Assembly: GCA_010015745.1 (NCBI GenBank)
Contig: ML978276.1
Location: 1-64,000, forward strand
Length of the DNA stretch: 64,000 bases
Direction of reading: 5' to 3'
From: Setomelanomma holmii
Lineage: Eukaryota > Ascomycota > Dothideomycetes > Pleosporales > Phaeosphaeriaceae
A program made the translations under genes and the position numbers. Positions 52,854 through 63,977 of this stretch are shown here, piece by piece; position 1 is the stretch's first letter, and each line of letters opens with the position of its first letter. The notes beneath the pieces were generated by a model. That model was given only the letters and a program-made list of their open reading frames with translations. It was not told the DNA's origin and ran no database searches.

Positions 52854-55207
52854 CGCGAGCAGGCTCGAGGGAATAGCGCAGGAAACAGCTTGGGGGCATC
52901 GAGAATTGTGAGGTTCAAGTCGGAGCGTTGGGGAGCGTTGATGAAGTGGTTATGAGACGGAGCAGCTTTCCTCAGACGGTCAAGCCAGTGTCAAGCCACA
53001 GGGCTTTAGTACACCGAGCTTCGATGCCCTGCCTGACATGGGCTGCCAGAGGCGCGTGGCATCGGAACGGTCAGTGCAGGACGGTGCAAGCGCAGTGGCA
53101 GCAGTGGGGTCGCGGTCTAGCCAGACTTTCGCTCGCCGTCATTTTTGCGCGGCCTCAGACGTCGTCTCGTGTGCAGCTACTCTCTGCACGACACCCGGCA
53201 CCGTAGAGCCATACAGACCGCCCTGATCTCCCGGATCCCGTGCTGCACAGCCACTGCCCTACGACAGCCGCGAGCGCCGGGCCAGACTGTCTGCGTCTGC
53301 ATGGGGAGCGATTGTCGCTGCAGCTCACGCCATCCCGCGCACTGGAGCGCAAATCTGCCCAAGGCCATGCGGCGTCGCTACCAGTCCATCGTTTCTCGAA
53401 TCCACAGACCCTGCCACACCAGCGCCTGTGCGCGTGCGAGCCTTGTGTGGCTGCTCGTCCCACCCCGGCCGTCTCGAGGCTCGTACGTGACGGTACTGTA
53501 CTCTCGCTCCAGCACGCCGACGCGCCCGCTAGCCCACCTGGGACACTCGCAATCCTCTGCGGCGCGTACCGTCTGCATTATGACATGTATCGGCCCAGCA
53601 CCCTTCCATCTGCTTCCCGAACGGGCTCTGAGCTTCCCTGGTCATTGCAGCTTCCACGCGGCAGAGCTCACTGCCGCTGTCCCCATGGAGCGACAGCCCA
53701 GCTCCAATCCCTACCATGCGTCGGTTCCCTTATGCTTCCGGCGCGTTTCCCCTGCGTAGGCAAGCTGACGGCCAACGAGCGTTGCTCTCTGCCAATTCGC
53801 CAGTCTGACCTCCTCGGGTCAGTCCCGCAATCAGCCGTTGGCGCCGTAGCGCTTGTGAATAGCCAACTTGCCCGCCTGGTCTGATGAGTTAATCATAACG
53901 TTGTTTTGTCGCTGTCAAGCCGAGATTAAGGAGTCGTTAGCGGGCGCTTTCCCAAATTCAGCGCCCATCGAATTGCTCTAAACGCTTGATGGCGTCCGTC
54001 ATAGTCGGCACTTGTGCGCCGTTGATGCAACGGCGGAACCCAATTGACCTCGCAGACTCGACCCAAAGTGTAGACGATGTGCAGTTACACTAGAATGCGG
54101 GCTGCTGCGTGTGTTGGAACCTCCGTGGCCAATGGCGAGCAGGTGGAACAGTCGACCGATAAAGCGGCGGAGAAATCCACACGAAGCGAGTCTGTGTAAA
54201 AATAAGTGTGGCGATATGCTACAGACCGACGTCAAAAATGATCTGTCGACGAACCAGATACCCTGCAGATCATCACGCGGTAGAAACATCGCTCAAGTAG
54301 GTTGCGATTGACAGTGTACTCTAGCTTGGGAGCACAGCCACAGTGCGGCTCGCTAGACGGGGCTGATCGGCAAAGTGTGGCGAGAGAGCTGTGGCGTTAT
54401 TCACAATACAGCAAATCATGTAGAAGCAGTCGTCTTCTGGACGCGTAGGCTTGCAGGACAATATCGAATGAGAAGAAGGGGCCAGAGAGAACTAGATCAA
54501 TGTATGAATCCATCGCCGTTGTGACGGTACTCTTTCGGCAAGGAGCGTGTTGGATCTCCTAGGAGGAATGCATTAGCCACACCTAGACAAAACAATACCT
54601 CCGTGCTACCTTCAGATGGGCCATGAACGCCCAGTTGTCATAGGTACCGATAGTGACGAAGAGTCGTCGTAATTGCGAGCGCTGATGTGAGCCTCAGTGG
54701 CGAGTTCGGCCCTCGACCGACTCATCTCGCTTTCCCTTTGGGCGAGCGAAGTTTGATTACACATTGCAGAACTGCCATTTCGCTTCTGGCACGTGTACCA
54801 CCCCATAGCATCACTGTATGTGAGCAACTCTGACGGGTGCTCGATGCTCGACGGATGATAGTCAAGTCTTGTTATCAGCGACTGACCTTTGCAATACTGT
54901 TGCGTCTGTGAAGACCATGAGGAGCATGACTCAGACAATCTTGTACTACGCAGAGGTCGACAGCCTATCGCTTCTCTAGTATATTTGTAACTGTTACACG
55001 CTCGACTGACAGCACCAGGTGAGAAACTCACCTGAGGCACACCCAATCTATCTCGAACGCACGGTGGTTCGAAGACAATTGCACATTGCATACCCCAGCT
55101 ATAAGCTTAGTGTGACCTCCTGGCACTCGCACATTGCCTTCTGCTCACGTGCCGCTACGAGCGGCTAAAGTCGGTCCTCTGTTCAGATGGGGCTGGCGGA
55201 CGAAGTC
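52854..55207. other. Intergenic region upstream of CP2
   Basis: A 2.35-kb interval, GC-rich at 53000-53880. Two overlapping + frames there (53145-53759, 53240-53884) are Pro/Arg/Ser-rich and cover the same DNA in different frames, the mark of chance openness. One weak candidate frame at 54612-55091 (-) is listed separately. Confidence 0.45.
54612..55091 (-). CDS. Weak candidate ORF, unknown
   Basis: An ATG-started frame of 159 codons on the minus strand. I recognise no domain. It contains a strong GTGAGT donor inside the frame (near 55024-55019), so if it is a gene the true product may be spliced and different. It may equally be chance. Composition is Ser/Thr-rich with 9 Cys and no signal peptide. 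Confidence 0.2.
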   Translation of the reverse strand: MQCAIVFEPPCVRDRLGVPQVSFSPGAVSRACNSYKYTREAIGCRPLRSTRLSESCSSWSSQTQQYCKGQSLITRLDYHPSSIEHPSELLTYSDAMGWYTCQKRNGSSAMCNQTSLAQRESEMSRSRAELATEAHISARNYDDSSSLSVPMTTGRSWPI

Positions 55208-57301
55208 TCAACGAGAGCCCCCTCCATCGCTCCTGTTTGGACAACTGTTCTCGGATTGAAGCTGGCCGACTCGGCGAGTCGTTTGCGACTCAGTCACAGA
55301 GACCTTGGCGCCACATTTTCCCGGACTGCTGCTGCCAGACCTTGCAACAATATTAGCTTGCTCGGTTGCTCTGATTGCAGCCAGGCTGGCCACGCTGTTG
55401 CGTACTCGAATGCTACTTGGTCGATCCTTTGGAGACGGGGAAGCTTCTGAGTTGCGCAAGTTGTTGAACGAGCTACTTCTACTGCTTGAGCCTGGGAACA
55501 GAGTCCCGCCTTGATGTTCTCGAAATGCTGTGACGATGCTCGATTGGGAGTTGTGGCGACCATCATTCGATCTTGTCAAGGTTGACTGCAGGCTTGAGAC
55601 TGACGATTCTCGACGAGGGCTGCCATATAGCGCCACTGGACTTGGTATCTTGGAGCAGTGAGCACCAGGGCTTAGTGCTTGATACGGTGGAGTTGCGACC
55701 TTGCACGACGATTTCGTGTTGGTGCCTTGAGCTGAACTACTCGTTGACGAGACCAGATCATATGGCTGATTACATGGCTGTATGGGTTCAAAAGGATTCA
55801 TCTCCTCCCTCAATGCTTGCAAATGGTCCTCTCCGGGTTCAAAGGAAAAGTGTCGACGGCGATTTTGATCCGAGGCCAGTTGAGGCTGAGATTGGAACCT
55901 TCGAAGTATGCGTTTTGGTGTTACCTCATTGACGTACGAGCCTTGGACACTCAATACTTCTTCCGCCGTCTCTTGGGCTAGGTCCGTCTCTTCATGATAG
56001 CCGGTCTTGGCGTCCGAGTCCGCTCCAGAAAACAGTCCCATCAGTTCATGCACGAAGCTGTCGATGTTCAGCCCTCTTCGTCGCGCCACAAGTGCTCCCA
56101 GTTCTCGCAAAGCAACGAATGCATCGCACTCGATGGTCGTGGCAATCCTTTCCGGTGATAGTGTCGAAAGCTCATCAGGTAACGGATCCCCAGGACCACC
56201 AGAAAAGCCAGATGTGAACGAGGAATCTGTAACAGACGGTATAGTGTCCATACGGCTGAGTTTGGCGAGGTTCAGCTCGCTTTGAACCTTGCGCGACAGC
56301 GTCTTGTCTTCACCAGGTGGCGTTCCGACTCGCAAGTCTGCACTTGCCTTCCCAGTGAACTGTCTAGACAGAGCCGCCATTTTACCGGATGGTGACGTCG
56401 GCCGATGAAGAAGAACTGCTCGCGTTACGACTGATATAGTAGAGATGCTTGATGCAGGTGCTCACCTCTCTGGCTTCTCAACTTAATTTCATCGTCAACC
56501 TGCTCTTGGGTCAAGAACGCCTGCCATGTTGTCCCTCTGTCGTTCGAGATAGTCTTTCGATGCATACGTTTGCGATCAACCACGCTACCTTGCCGAGCAT
56601 GGAGAACACTACTATGCTATCAGTGATCTGCTGTCAAGCGAACGAAAAGACACCTACCCTGCTACACCTGATACACCCTGGGCAATGAGCAACTCCAACC
56701 GGTGGATCTCTTCTGCGTATCGTCGCTCCTCTCTGGCCCATCGCTCCTTGACGCTGTCGAGTTCTTGCCCAGTGCTCTCAATAGCTGCCTCAAGATGCTC
56801 ATTCTCCGCTCTGAGTTTGTGGTATGCCTCGAAGATGCGAAACAAGGCGCTGTTGTGATCGATTGGAATGGGCTTCATGGAATAGCTGACCATATGCGAC
56901 CGAACAGCCTGTATGGCGAGTTCCGGGTCCACGTACGGCTCTAATTCTGGTCTCTCGTCGTTCCAAGGTTCTGAAAAGTCGGGACCTTTTAGGGTGTCCT
57001 TGAAGCTGCTGAAGAGCGAGGTGTAGCGGTTCAACTTGGGTTTCGAGTCGCGGCGCGGAGTTGCAGCTTCTATACGCTCGGCACGGGCCTCATCAGTGTC
57101 CTCCACTGTTGGCGTTGCTGGTACTCCCACTGGAGTCGCAGGGCGACTTCCCTGTATTGTTTTCCGCCATCCGTGGTGACGGCGCCGGTCACTCGCTTCC
57201 TCGACGGTGACTGTCTCCTCGGTGCCAATCTTGAGTGGCTGGAGCTCCTTTGGCTTGCTCTGAATCTTTTTGCGCCAACCGACGCCCTTGTTGTCTGGCA
57301 T
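55208..57301 (-). CDS. Conserved-looking fungal coiled-coil protein, unknown function
   Basis: Exons on the minus strand are 57301-56658, 56611-56466 and 56415-55208; introns are 46 nt (GTAGGT) and 50 nt (GTGAGC); the product is 665 aa. Two apparently separate ORFs are joined in phase by a 48-codon middle exon (ending in EIKLRSQR). The N-terminal part has two tryptophan motifs, GWRKKIQSK and GWRKTIQGS, then FSSFKDTLKGPDF, YVDPELAIQAVRSHM and a coiled coil with HNSALFRIFEAYHKLRAENE and AEEIHRLELLIAQG. The C-terminal 400 residues are Ser/Pro-rich and disordered. This looks like a fungal septum or spindle-pole scaffold, but I cannot name the family. The splice phases give me confidence in the model. 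Confidence 0.75.
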
Positions 57302-58931
57302 CTGGTTGCCGCTCGTTTGCTGTTTGGTAGACTGTTTATCAGCAGTGCCGTGATTGGGCCCTTAGCATAGTGCAGCTCGCGAGGTCGCCGTGTTATGGTA
57401 GAGGATTTTCTCAGAGCGGGTTGGGTGGCTCTTCCCGCATTCGAGGCGCCATGAAGGCGATGACGCGCCATCACCGAGCTGCGACTTCCGCAGTGATTTG
57501 GTAGTCGGCTGTCCTTTCCCACGTTGCAGTGGAGCCCAGAAGCTGCGAGGTGATAACGGATATCGCTACTCAACACCAACATCTCGTCTTCACCTTCTAC
57601 TTCCATGTCCGGAAACCCGGAACATTCGGCCTCGCCCAAGCTTGATTGTCATCTCGTCGATACTCATATAACACTCAAGATCGGCTGCAGCCGTGCCGAC
57701 GGAAAGGATGTCGTGTCCCATCCCGAACATTACGAGAGCATGCTGTAGATTGTGAGCCTTCGCAACAATTCACCGTAATCAACAAGTACTGCTGGGACTT
57801 GGATCCAACATAACAATGGCAGCTTTCCGCGCTTTCCAGTCAACATAACGACACCAACAAGCGAAACTTTGCTCATTTGCTTGAAGGCTTTGAAGCGAGC
57901 AATAAAGTCACGTACGTGTCGCAGATTACAAGCTTTGGGACCGAAGAGAGACAATGTAAGCATATAAAGACTATAAAGCCAAAGAAGTGACGGCGATGGA
58001 AGCATCAAGAAACAGATACTGTGGCCCACTTGAGCAGGGAGCGCCAGAGAGAAACCTGGAAAAGAGATGCAATGACGCGGCCAGTCTCCCGTCGCTCACG
58101 AACATGATCATCGCCTCATGTCGAGGAAGCAACTTGCCGGGCGATATGCTCACTGCTCCTATCTCTGGAGGTCGCTATGAGGTTGGGGTTGAGGTCGCTT
58201 GTGTCAAAGGACCAAGACGAGGGGGCGTCCGCAACAATTGGCGCAAGTGTGGCCAAGCGCGTTGCGGTTGTCCATGACCCGCGGCTCCCCTTCAACCTCC
58301 AACACCGCACACAGGCTCAATATCATCAACAAACTTGAGAAGCCAGAAGACTAAACATCAGACTCCACGCTCTGAACACTGCCCGTAATGTCTACGCTGG
58401 CAATCTGGCAGTTTTTAAGGCACAAGCACATCTGTTGCGGGTTTCGAATGCGTTTGGAAGACGTTTCTTCCCAATGAAGCCTTCCAGGCTTAGACGCTCA
58501 CCGCGCATCGTAGCCAGCACTCGACATTGCGAATTGGAAGATGCATTCACGGCTTTGATAGTATTTGCTACAAGAAAGCTTGACGACTCGGGCATGCAGA
58601 GGATATAACCCACCATGAAGAGCCAGGTTTAAGCACATCTAATGTCCATGATGAGATGGCGAGACAGGTTGCCACTGCGCTTCCAGTCGCTCTCATTGAG
58701 CTCTGAAGCACTTTTGACACATCTATCGACGTCACAACCCGCCTCTCGCCTCCATTGTGTCCATCCACAGGCCTGTCTATCAGTGGTTCTTGGCCCACCC
58801 AGTGCTTGACAACAACCCTTCATACCTTATGCGACAGCAGATCCTCAGGAACCATCTATTCCGGTTTCAGGCCACGCAGCCGCGCAGAGACACATTGAGG
58901 CGCTGTGCATTACCTTCTCGGGTGGGCACTG
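57302..58931. other. Intergenic, 1.6 kb
   Basis: Promoter side of the coiled-coil gene and upstream region of the small secreted peptide. Short frames (57730-58029, 58568-58823, all minus) are not supported by any motif. Confidence 0.45.
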
Positions 58932-58938
58932 TATAAAA
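58932..58938 (+). promoter_or_regulatory. TATA box of the small secreted peptide gene
   Basis: TATAAAA lies 188 bp before the start codon at 59120, after a GGGCACTG context. It is among the clearest TATA elements in the window and suits a strongly or conditionally expressed gene. Confidence 0.6.
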
Positions 58939-59119
58939 GTGTTTGATGCCCGGCTAGGACGGAGTGGCTTTCTACTTCAAGCGCTCCTTTGCAAGTCACA
59001 CCAAGTCTCATATTCCGCACTTTTTCACTTCCAACTTTACTACATTCATTTGTCGCCGGGCGACTTTACTATACTCTTTGAGACCTAGTGTTTGCCATTA
59101 CGATACCGCCATACTCAAG

Positions 59120-59321
59120 ATGAAGTTCACCACCGTCGTCGCTGTTGTCCTGTCCATGGCTGCTTTCGCCGTTGCCGCACCAATCCCAGGTATGCTAGCT
59201 GCTCAAGCACATTGGATCGAGGAGACGAGCTAATTCGATGACAGAGATTGATGTCCGTCAGAACCACGGCATGTGCGTCAAGGCCACTGGCGGCACCGTG
59301 GAGCAGATCACCGGCTGCTAG
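59120..59321 (+). CDS. Small secreted peptide, 48 aa
   Basis: Exons are 59120-59189 and 59245-59321, with a 55-nt intron (GTATGC...GACAG); the product is 48 aa. Residues 1-20 form a classic signal peptide (MKFTTVVAVVLSMAAFAVAA) with Ala-X-Ala before the likely cut. The predicted mature peptide is about 28 residues and has two cysteines, in HGMCVKAT and at the very C-terminus (ITGC), able to form one disulfide. The start has AAG ATG AAG context, and a TATA box lies upstream. It resembles fungal small secreted or effector-like peptides, or a secreted signalling peptide; no toxin family is recognised. The intron falls right after the signal peptide and Pro-Ile-Pro. Confidence 0.7.
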
Positions 59322-59700
59322 ATATGATACCCAAACGCTAAGTGGGAATAAGTAATGGACGAAGAGCGGCAAGAGGAGGAGACGAGCGAAGCAATTATCA
59401 GAACGCATGGACGTGTTCTGTTTTAGGCAATTTGTTACGAAACCATACCAACACAAGTGTATCCGCGAATAGTAATACACAAATGAACGACAGCGTCACC
59501 GAGTGATGCGCATCAACATCACGACTGGTGCTTCTCCAATTGCACGCTCTCTCTTCCATGCTTCCATTAAGTCCCTAAATGCAATATCAGGGTCACACAC
59601 AGGTCGAACCAGGGACCATTATTCTGAAGCATGATGAATTGATTGAACACGCAGGCTATGCAAATAAACTCCAGACTCCATGGCACTGGTACACACAACT
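59322..59700. other. Short intergenic region
   Basis: 379 bp of converging 3' flanks. Nothing distinctive was seen. Confidence 0.5.
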
Positions 59701-60885
59701 TCACGTCCCCAAGAACACATCGCCACACCTCTCCGTCTCCTCATGCTCATGATACAACATGCACCTCGCGCCCCTCCACGGCTTACAACTCTCCCACTTC
59801 TTCAACCTCCGCTCCTTCCCTTCTCCCGCGCCACCCCCCGTCGCATCCACCGCAGGCTCATCAAGAACCTCACACTTGCCCCTTCCATCATCCCAACCCG
59901 CCATCCCCGTCCCGCCTTCCACACACTTTGTGCAAAACGTCACACAACAGTCATCGCATACCACCGCACCGTACCTCGGCGGCAACACAGTCTTGCAATT
60001 ATCGCAAGCACGCACATTATGCCATGAATCCGGACACCACATCCTTAGCCGATGTCGGAGAAGCGCCTGTTCACACGGGCGTTTAAGCTGCACACTCAAA
60101 TCCCTTAGGAACGCGGCGTGCCAAAAGTCACCATGCGTTTCTAAGAGGCGATCCGTCTTCTTGAACGCAAACAGATCCACGACTAAGCCCTGTAGCGGCG
60201 CAGAGTCGCGAATCTGGTCGTATAGAATGCGCGTGTCACTCGGGGTCAGGACACTGTTCGTTCGATCTGCGAGGTCGGCCATGAGATCTACGATGGCGTT
60301 GCGTAGGCCTTCGAAGCAGAGACGGTCGGCGAGCGCGTAAATATGCAGGAGCGTGTAGTAGGCTGGTTTGCCGTCTTTGTAGGGCGGCGGGACGGACCCA
60401 GTGTAGAGCCATGATACGAGGAGTTGGCATTGCGAGACGTCTACGTCGTCGAGTCGGACGGTGTTTGTGGTTGCTTCGGAGAAGGGGCCAGTCAGGGCGG
60501 CTCGGAAGTAGGGTGATTGTGAGGTTAGGAGGGACGTGTGTATCAGGAATGGCGTCGCCTTGGGCCCGATGAGCAGTGTTGATGTCGTGGTGAGGTCTGA
60601 AGGCCTGGCTCTATGGTGGAGTCAGTGGGGTGTTCTCAAGGCGGCTCCCTTGCGTGCGCAAACCTACCTCAATTGGCCTGATTGTGCTCCGGTCCATGTG
60701 TATGGTGGCGGAAGATTGGTTGGAATGTGGTTCGTATTCCGACCGATGTTGCGTATCGACTTGGGGGTCATTCTGCTCACTGCAGATCTCCACCTTGCTT
60801 TAGCTACAGTTATGGAAAACGTTGACCTGTGAATATCTAGTGGAGACGAACGGTACAAATCGACTCGTCGAGAGGAGAAGCGCAT
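59701..60885 (-). CDS. BTB/POZ domain protein with C-terminal Cys cluster
   Basis: Exons on the minus strand are 60885-60668 and 60610-59701, with a 57-nt intron (GTAGGT...CCATAG); the product is 375 aa. The BTB fold follows the splice site: SDLTTTSTLLIGPKATPFLI, LLTSQSPYFRAALTGPFSEA, VRLDDVDVSQCQLLVSWLYTG and LLHIYALADRLCFEGLRNAI. The tail has CDNCKTVLPPRYGAVVCDDC and FCTKCVEGG, spacing that could bind zinc. Fungal BTB proteins of this kind are often adaptors for cullin-3 ligases; the substrate is unknown. The first exon is less certain: I used the first in-frame ATG (60885), and a later one (MTPKSIRN) is also possible. Confidence 0.8.
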
Positions 60886-61362
60886 GCGAACTTTGTTGGG
60901 GACTCGATCACCTCCGCAAGCGGAAACACCTTTGAGGTCGTGGAATGTGTTTCGGAATGCACACCTAGCTATATCCGCAGCGCAGCGAACAAACGATTTA
61001 TAATTTCAACAATCGCCTTGTGGATGCGTGCAGGTGGTCTCGCCGCGCTGTTCCCGCTTTGTTCTCGCCATTCTGAGGCGAGCAAGTGTGACGCCGAATG
61101 CGGGTGACAAAGAACACTTTCGGCTTGAGGTCAAGAGAGGGGCTGCGGTGCGGTGAGCAAAAGGCAGCATCAATTGAGACTGGGATTACGGGACATGATT
61201 GAAGAGTGGAACAACGCTTTTGCGCCTGGGTTTGAATTGGTGGTGGTCGTGACTTGACGTAGATCATTACCCATCGACTATCATACACTGCCTTCAACGC
61301 CCGCCATCCAAGATGAAGTGAGATATATGATGCACTGTTACAGCTGGAATGGTATTCTGGAT
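60886..61362. other. Intergenic between BTB gene and MAM33
   Basis: 477 bp: promoter of the BTB gene and 3' flank of MAM33. No gene is seen. Confidence 0.5.
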
Positions 61363-62362
61363 TTACTCGACGAAGCTCTTGACATCTGCGACCATGTTAG
61401 TGCGTGCTAGATGTCATGTTGAGGCTTCACTTACTGTTCAACCACCTGATGTACTCCTTCTGCTCCTTGTGGTCAATGTAGTCGGGAACGAAGAGAGCAA
61501 GGCGGGTGTTGATGCCGCGCTCCTCGAGATACTTCTCAAGCAGGATCTGTAGGTCCTCGTCGAGGTTGTTGAAGGGCGGGCCGGTGTACAGCGTCCGCCT
61601 TGACCAGTCCTTCTCAGCAGTGGCGGGGTCGGCTAGGTCGGCGGAGGGGAAGTAGTAGAGGTCCTCGATCAGGAAGTCGCCATCCTGTGCGGTCGCCTCA
61701 ATGGCAAGCGCGCCCTTGCCGGGTCGCTCGATGCGGATGCTGGCATGAGCGGGGAAGCCCTGCTGGTTGCTCTCATCCTCGTAATCCTCCTCGAGCTCCT
61801 CGCGGTCGGCGGGTGCGATGCGGTCTTCTGGCGCGACGCGAATGTTTCCGTCGGAGCCCTTGCCCTGGTTGATGGCACCCTTGGTGTTGGCACCACCAGA
61901 CTGGACATCCATGTCGGCGTCGTCGAACGCGGCATCCTCTGTAATATCCTCACCGGGCACGTTGTTGTCCAGGTCGGCGGTGGTGAAGGTGATGCGGATC
62001 TTCTCGTCGCCAAAGGTGCGGGTCAAGACGACCTCCTGGTTGCCGGCCTTGTCCTCAACCTCGAATGGGCTGTTCTCGAGGTACTCCTTAATGTTCGCCG
62101 ACAGGTCGTGGTCCTCCTTCATGTCCTCCTCCATGGAGATTTCACTCTGCAGTTTTGCGACGAGCTCATCGCTGACACCGCTGTTGTCTTGTCTTCTCGC
62201 TGAGAGGGAGAAAGAAGCTGTGAGTCTGGGGACGGATGCTGTCCATGCTGGCTGGAAAGCGGCGGTGCTCCGCAGAGGCGAGGATTGTGGGCGGACGGCT
62301 TTGGTGGTGAGACGGGCAGCAGACCGCGGGGCGCTGCGGGCAAGATTGCGCAGGGCGAGCAT
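61363..62362 (-). CDS. MAM33: Mitochondrial matrix acidic protein MAM33 (p32/gC1qR family)
   Basis: Exons on the minus strand are 62362-61435 and 61385-61363, with a 49-nt intron (GTAAGT...TCGCAG); the product is 316 aa. I start at the ATG at 62362 (MLALRNLARSAPRSAARL), which opens a typical Arg/Ser presequence. The p32 fold follows, with acidic tracts (EELEEDYEDESNQQ), DGDFLIEDLYYF and LYTGPPFNNLDEDLQ. The last 23-nt exon completes WLNNVKSFVE, the family C-terminus; reading through the intron would end two residues after WLN. MAM33 is an oligomeric matrix protein linked to mitochondrial translation and oxidative phosphorylation. It is divergent from CTP1, 428 bp apart. Confidence 0.95.
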
Positions 62363-62790
62363 GATGTGTGGTAGGGTTGGGGTGTCTCGTTCGAAGTCGA
62401 ATGGACGGTGTGGAGAATATTGGTAGGACGAGGTCAAGATGCTCAAGTTGCAAGCTACTTTTTCTGTGGAGCGTCATGGCTTGGCGCGGAGGTCCCAAAA
62501 GTCCGCCATGTCTCCGCGGTTCGGCGCTGTGACGAGGTCTAAAGTCAATCCAACCCAGATGTAAGCTGTGCGTCCAGACTCATAGTTCCGAAGACCCGTT
62601 GTCTTCTCTCCCAGACTCACTGCGACGGTATACTGGCTCTACTTCCACAAAATTTTCCTACGTCACAACTTTCTGCTAGTCACAGCTTCAACTCGTTGCG
62701 CGCACCGCACGCGACGTTCGCGCACCAATCTCCAACGTCGAGCGGGATATATGCAGTAGAGCTTGAGAGCACTATTACTCATACATCACC
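62363..62790. promoter_or_regulatory. Divergent promoter between MAM33 and CTP1
   Basis: 428 bp between start codons of two mitochondrial proteins. A weak TATA-like GGATATATG lies near 62744-62752, about 40 bp before the CTP1 ATG. Confidence 0.5.
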
Positions 62791-63977
62791 ATGGCGACCG
62801 CCACCACAGAGAAGAAAAAGGTATTGATGGAACAAGCACGTTCGAGAGAAGAGACACTAAAGCTCTGCAGCCAAGCGCAATGCGCTCCATTCTGGCAGGC
62901 GCAACCGCTGGAGCTGTAGAAATATGTAATGACTACCTTGTGATGCATTGCAGCCATCGCTGACCTCACAACAGCAATAACGTATCCCGCCGAATGTATG
63001 CGATCGAATGATTTCAAGCCTGAACTCGAACGTACCTGACCATACCATAGTCGCAAAGACCCGGTCACAGCTTAACCGAAGACTACCAGACGGAAAGAAG
63101 CTACCGTGGCCGCCGTTCGGAAAGCAGTGGTATGCCGGCTGTACAACTCTGATCATTGGCAACTCGCTCAAGGCTGGCATAAGTGCGTGAAGAGAGAACA
63201 TGATAGCAACCCAGGCTGACCCTCCCTGCAGGATTTGTCGCGTTTGACATATACAGAGACCTGCTGAAAGACGCCGATGGTAAGGTCTCGGGCCCGGCGA
63301 CTGTTATCGCGGGATTTGGTGCAGGAGCTACCGAGTCACTATTTGCAGTGACGCCATTCGAAAGCATCAAGACACAACTGTAATTTTGTAGAAGCCAGGT
63401 CAAGATTTGTGCTTACATGGTGTAGGATCGACGATCGCAAATCTGCAAATCCACGCATGCGAGGCTTTTTCCATGGATCAAGAGTCATAGCACAGGAGAA
63501 GGGCATCCGAGGCTTCTTTCAGGGATTTCTACCAACAACAGCGCGACAAGCTGCGAACTCGGCCGTGCGGTTCTCCAGTTATACATCCCTCAAGCAACTA
63601 GCACAATCGTATGTGACACCTGGCGAGAAGCTCGGCGCAGTAAGCACTTTTGGTCTTGGAGGTCTTGCAGGCATCATAACCGTTTACACCACTATGCCGA
63701 TTGACACTGTCAAAACACGCATGCAGTCAATCGAGGCACGGAGTCAATACAAGAACAGTCTTGACTGCGTTGTCAAGATCTTCCAGCAGGAGGGACTATT
63801 GACATTCTGGTCTGGAGCCGTGCCCCGATTAGGTCGCCTAATCCTCAGCGGTGGCATCGTCTTCACAATGTAAGCCTTCAATAATCCAATTTCTGGGTCA
63901 TAATGCTCACAAGACGCAGGTACGAGAAGTCGATGGAACTCATGGACCGACTCGATCCCAAGGGAAAATACATATGA
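62791..63977 (+). CDS. CTP1: Mitochondrial tricarboxylate (citrate) carrier
   Basis: Exons are 62791-62820, 62871-62925, 62975-62995, 63051-63182, 63232-63379, 63426-63869 and 63920-63977; the product is 295 aa. CTP1 exchanges matrix citrate for cytosolic malate or other tricarboxylates, supplying acetyl units for lipid synthesis. Three mitochondrial-carrier repeats are seen, with signatures YPAEFAKTRSQ, TPFESIKTQ and MPIDTVKTRMQ. IRGFFQGFLPTTARQAANSAV and FWSGAVPRLGRLILSGGIVF are typical of this carrier. The third exon is only 21 nt and lies inside the first signature. The start has a strong CACCATGG context. The gene is complete, ending 23 bp before the window edge. Confidence 0.96.

Noticed and set aside
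53145..53884. Two long overlapping + frames (204 and 214 codons)
   Set aside because: They occupy the same GC-rich DNA in different frames, lack domains and lie in the upstream region of CP2.
57070..57639. 189-codon minus frame overlapping the first exon of the coiled-coil gene
   Set aside because: Overlaps the N-terminus of the 665-aa protein in another frame, and has low-complexity Arg/Ser-rich content.
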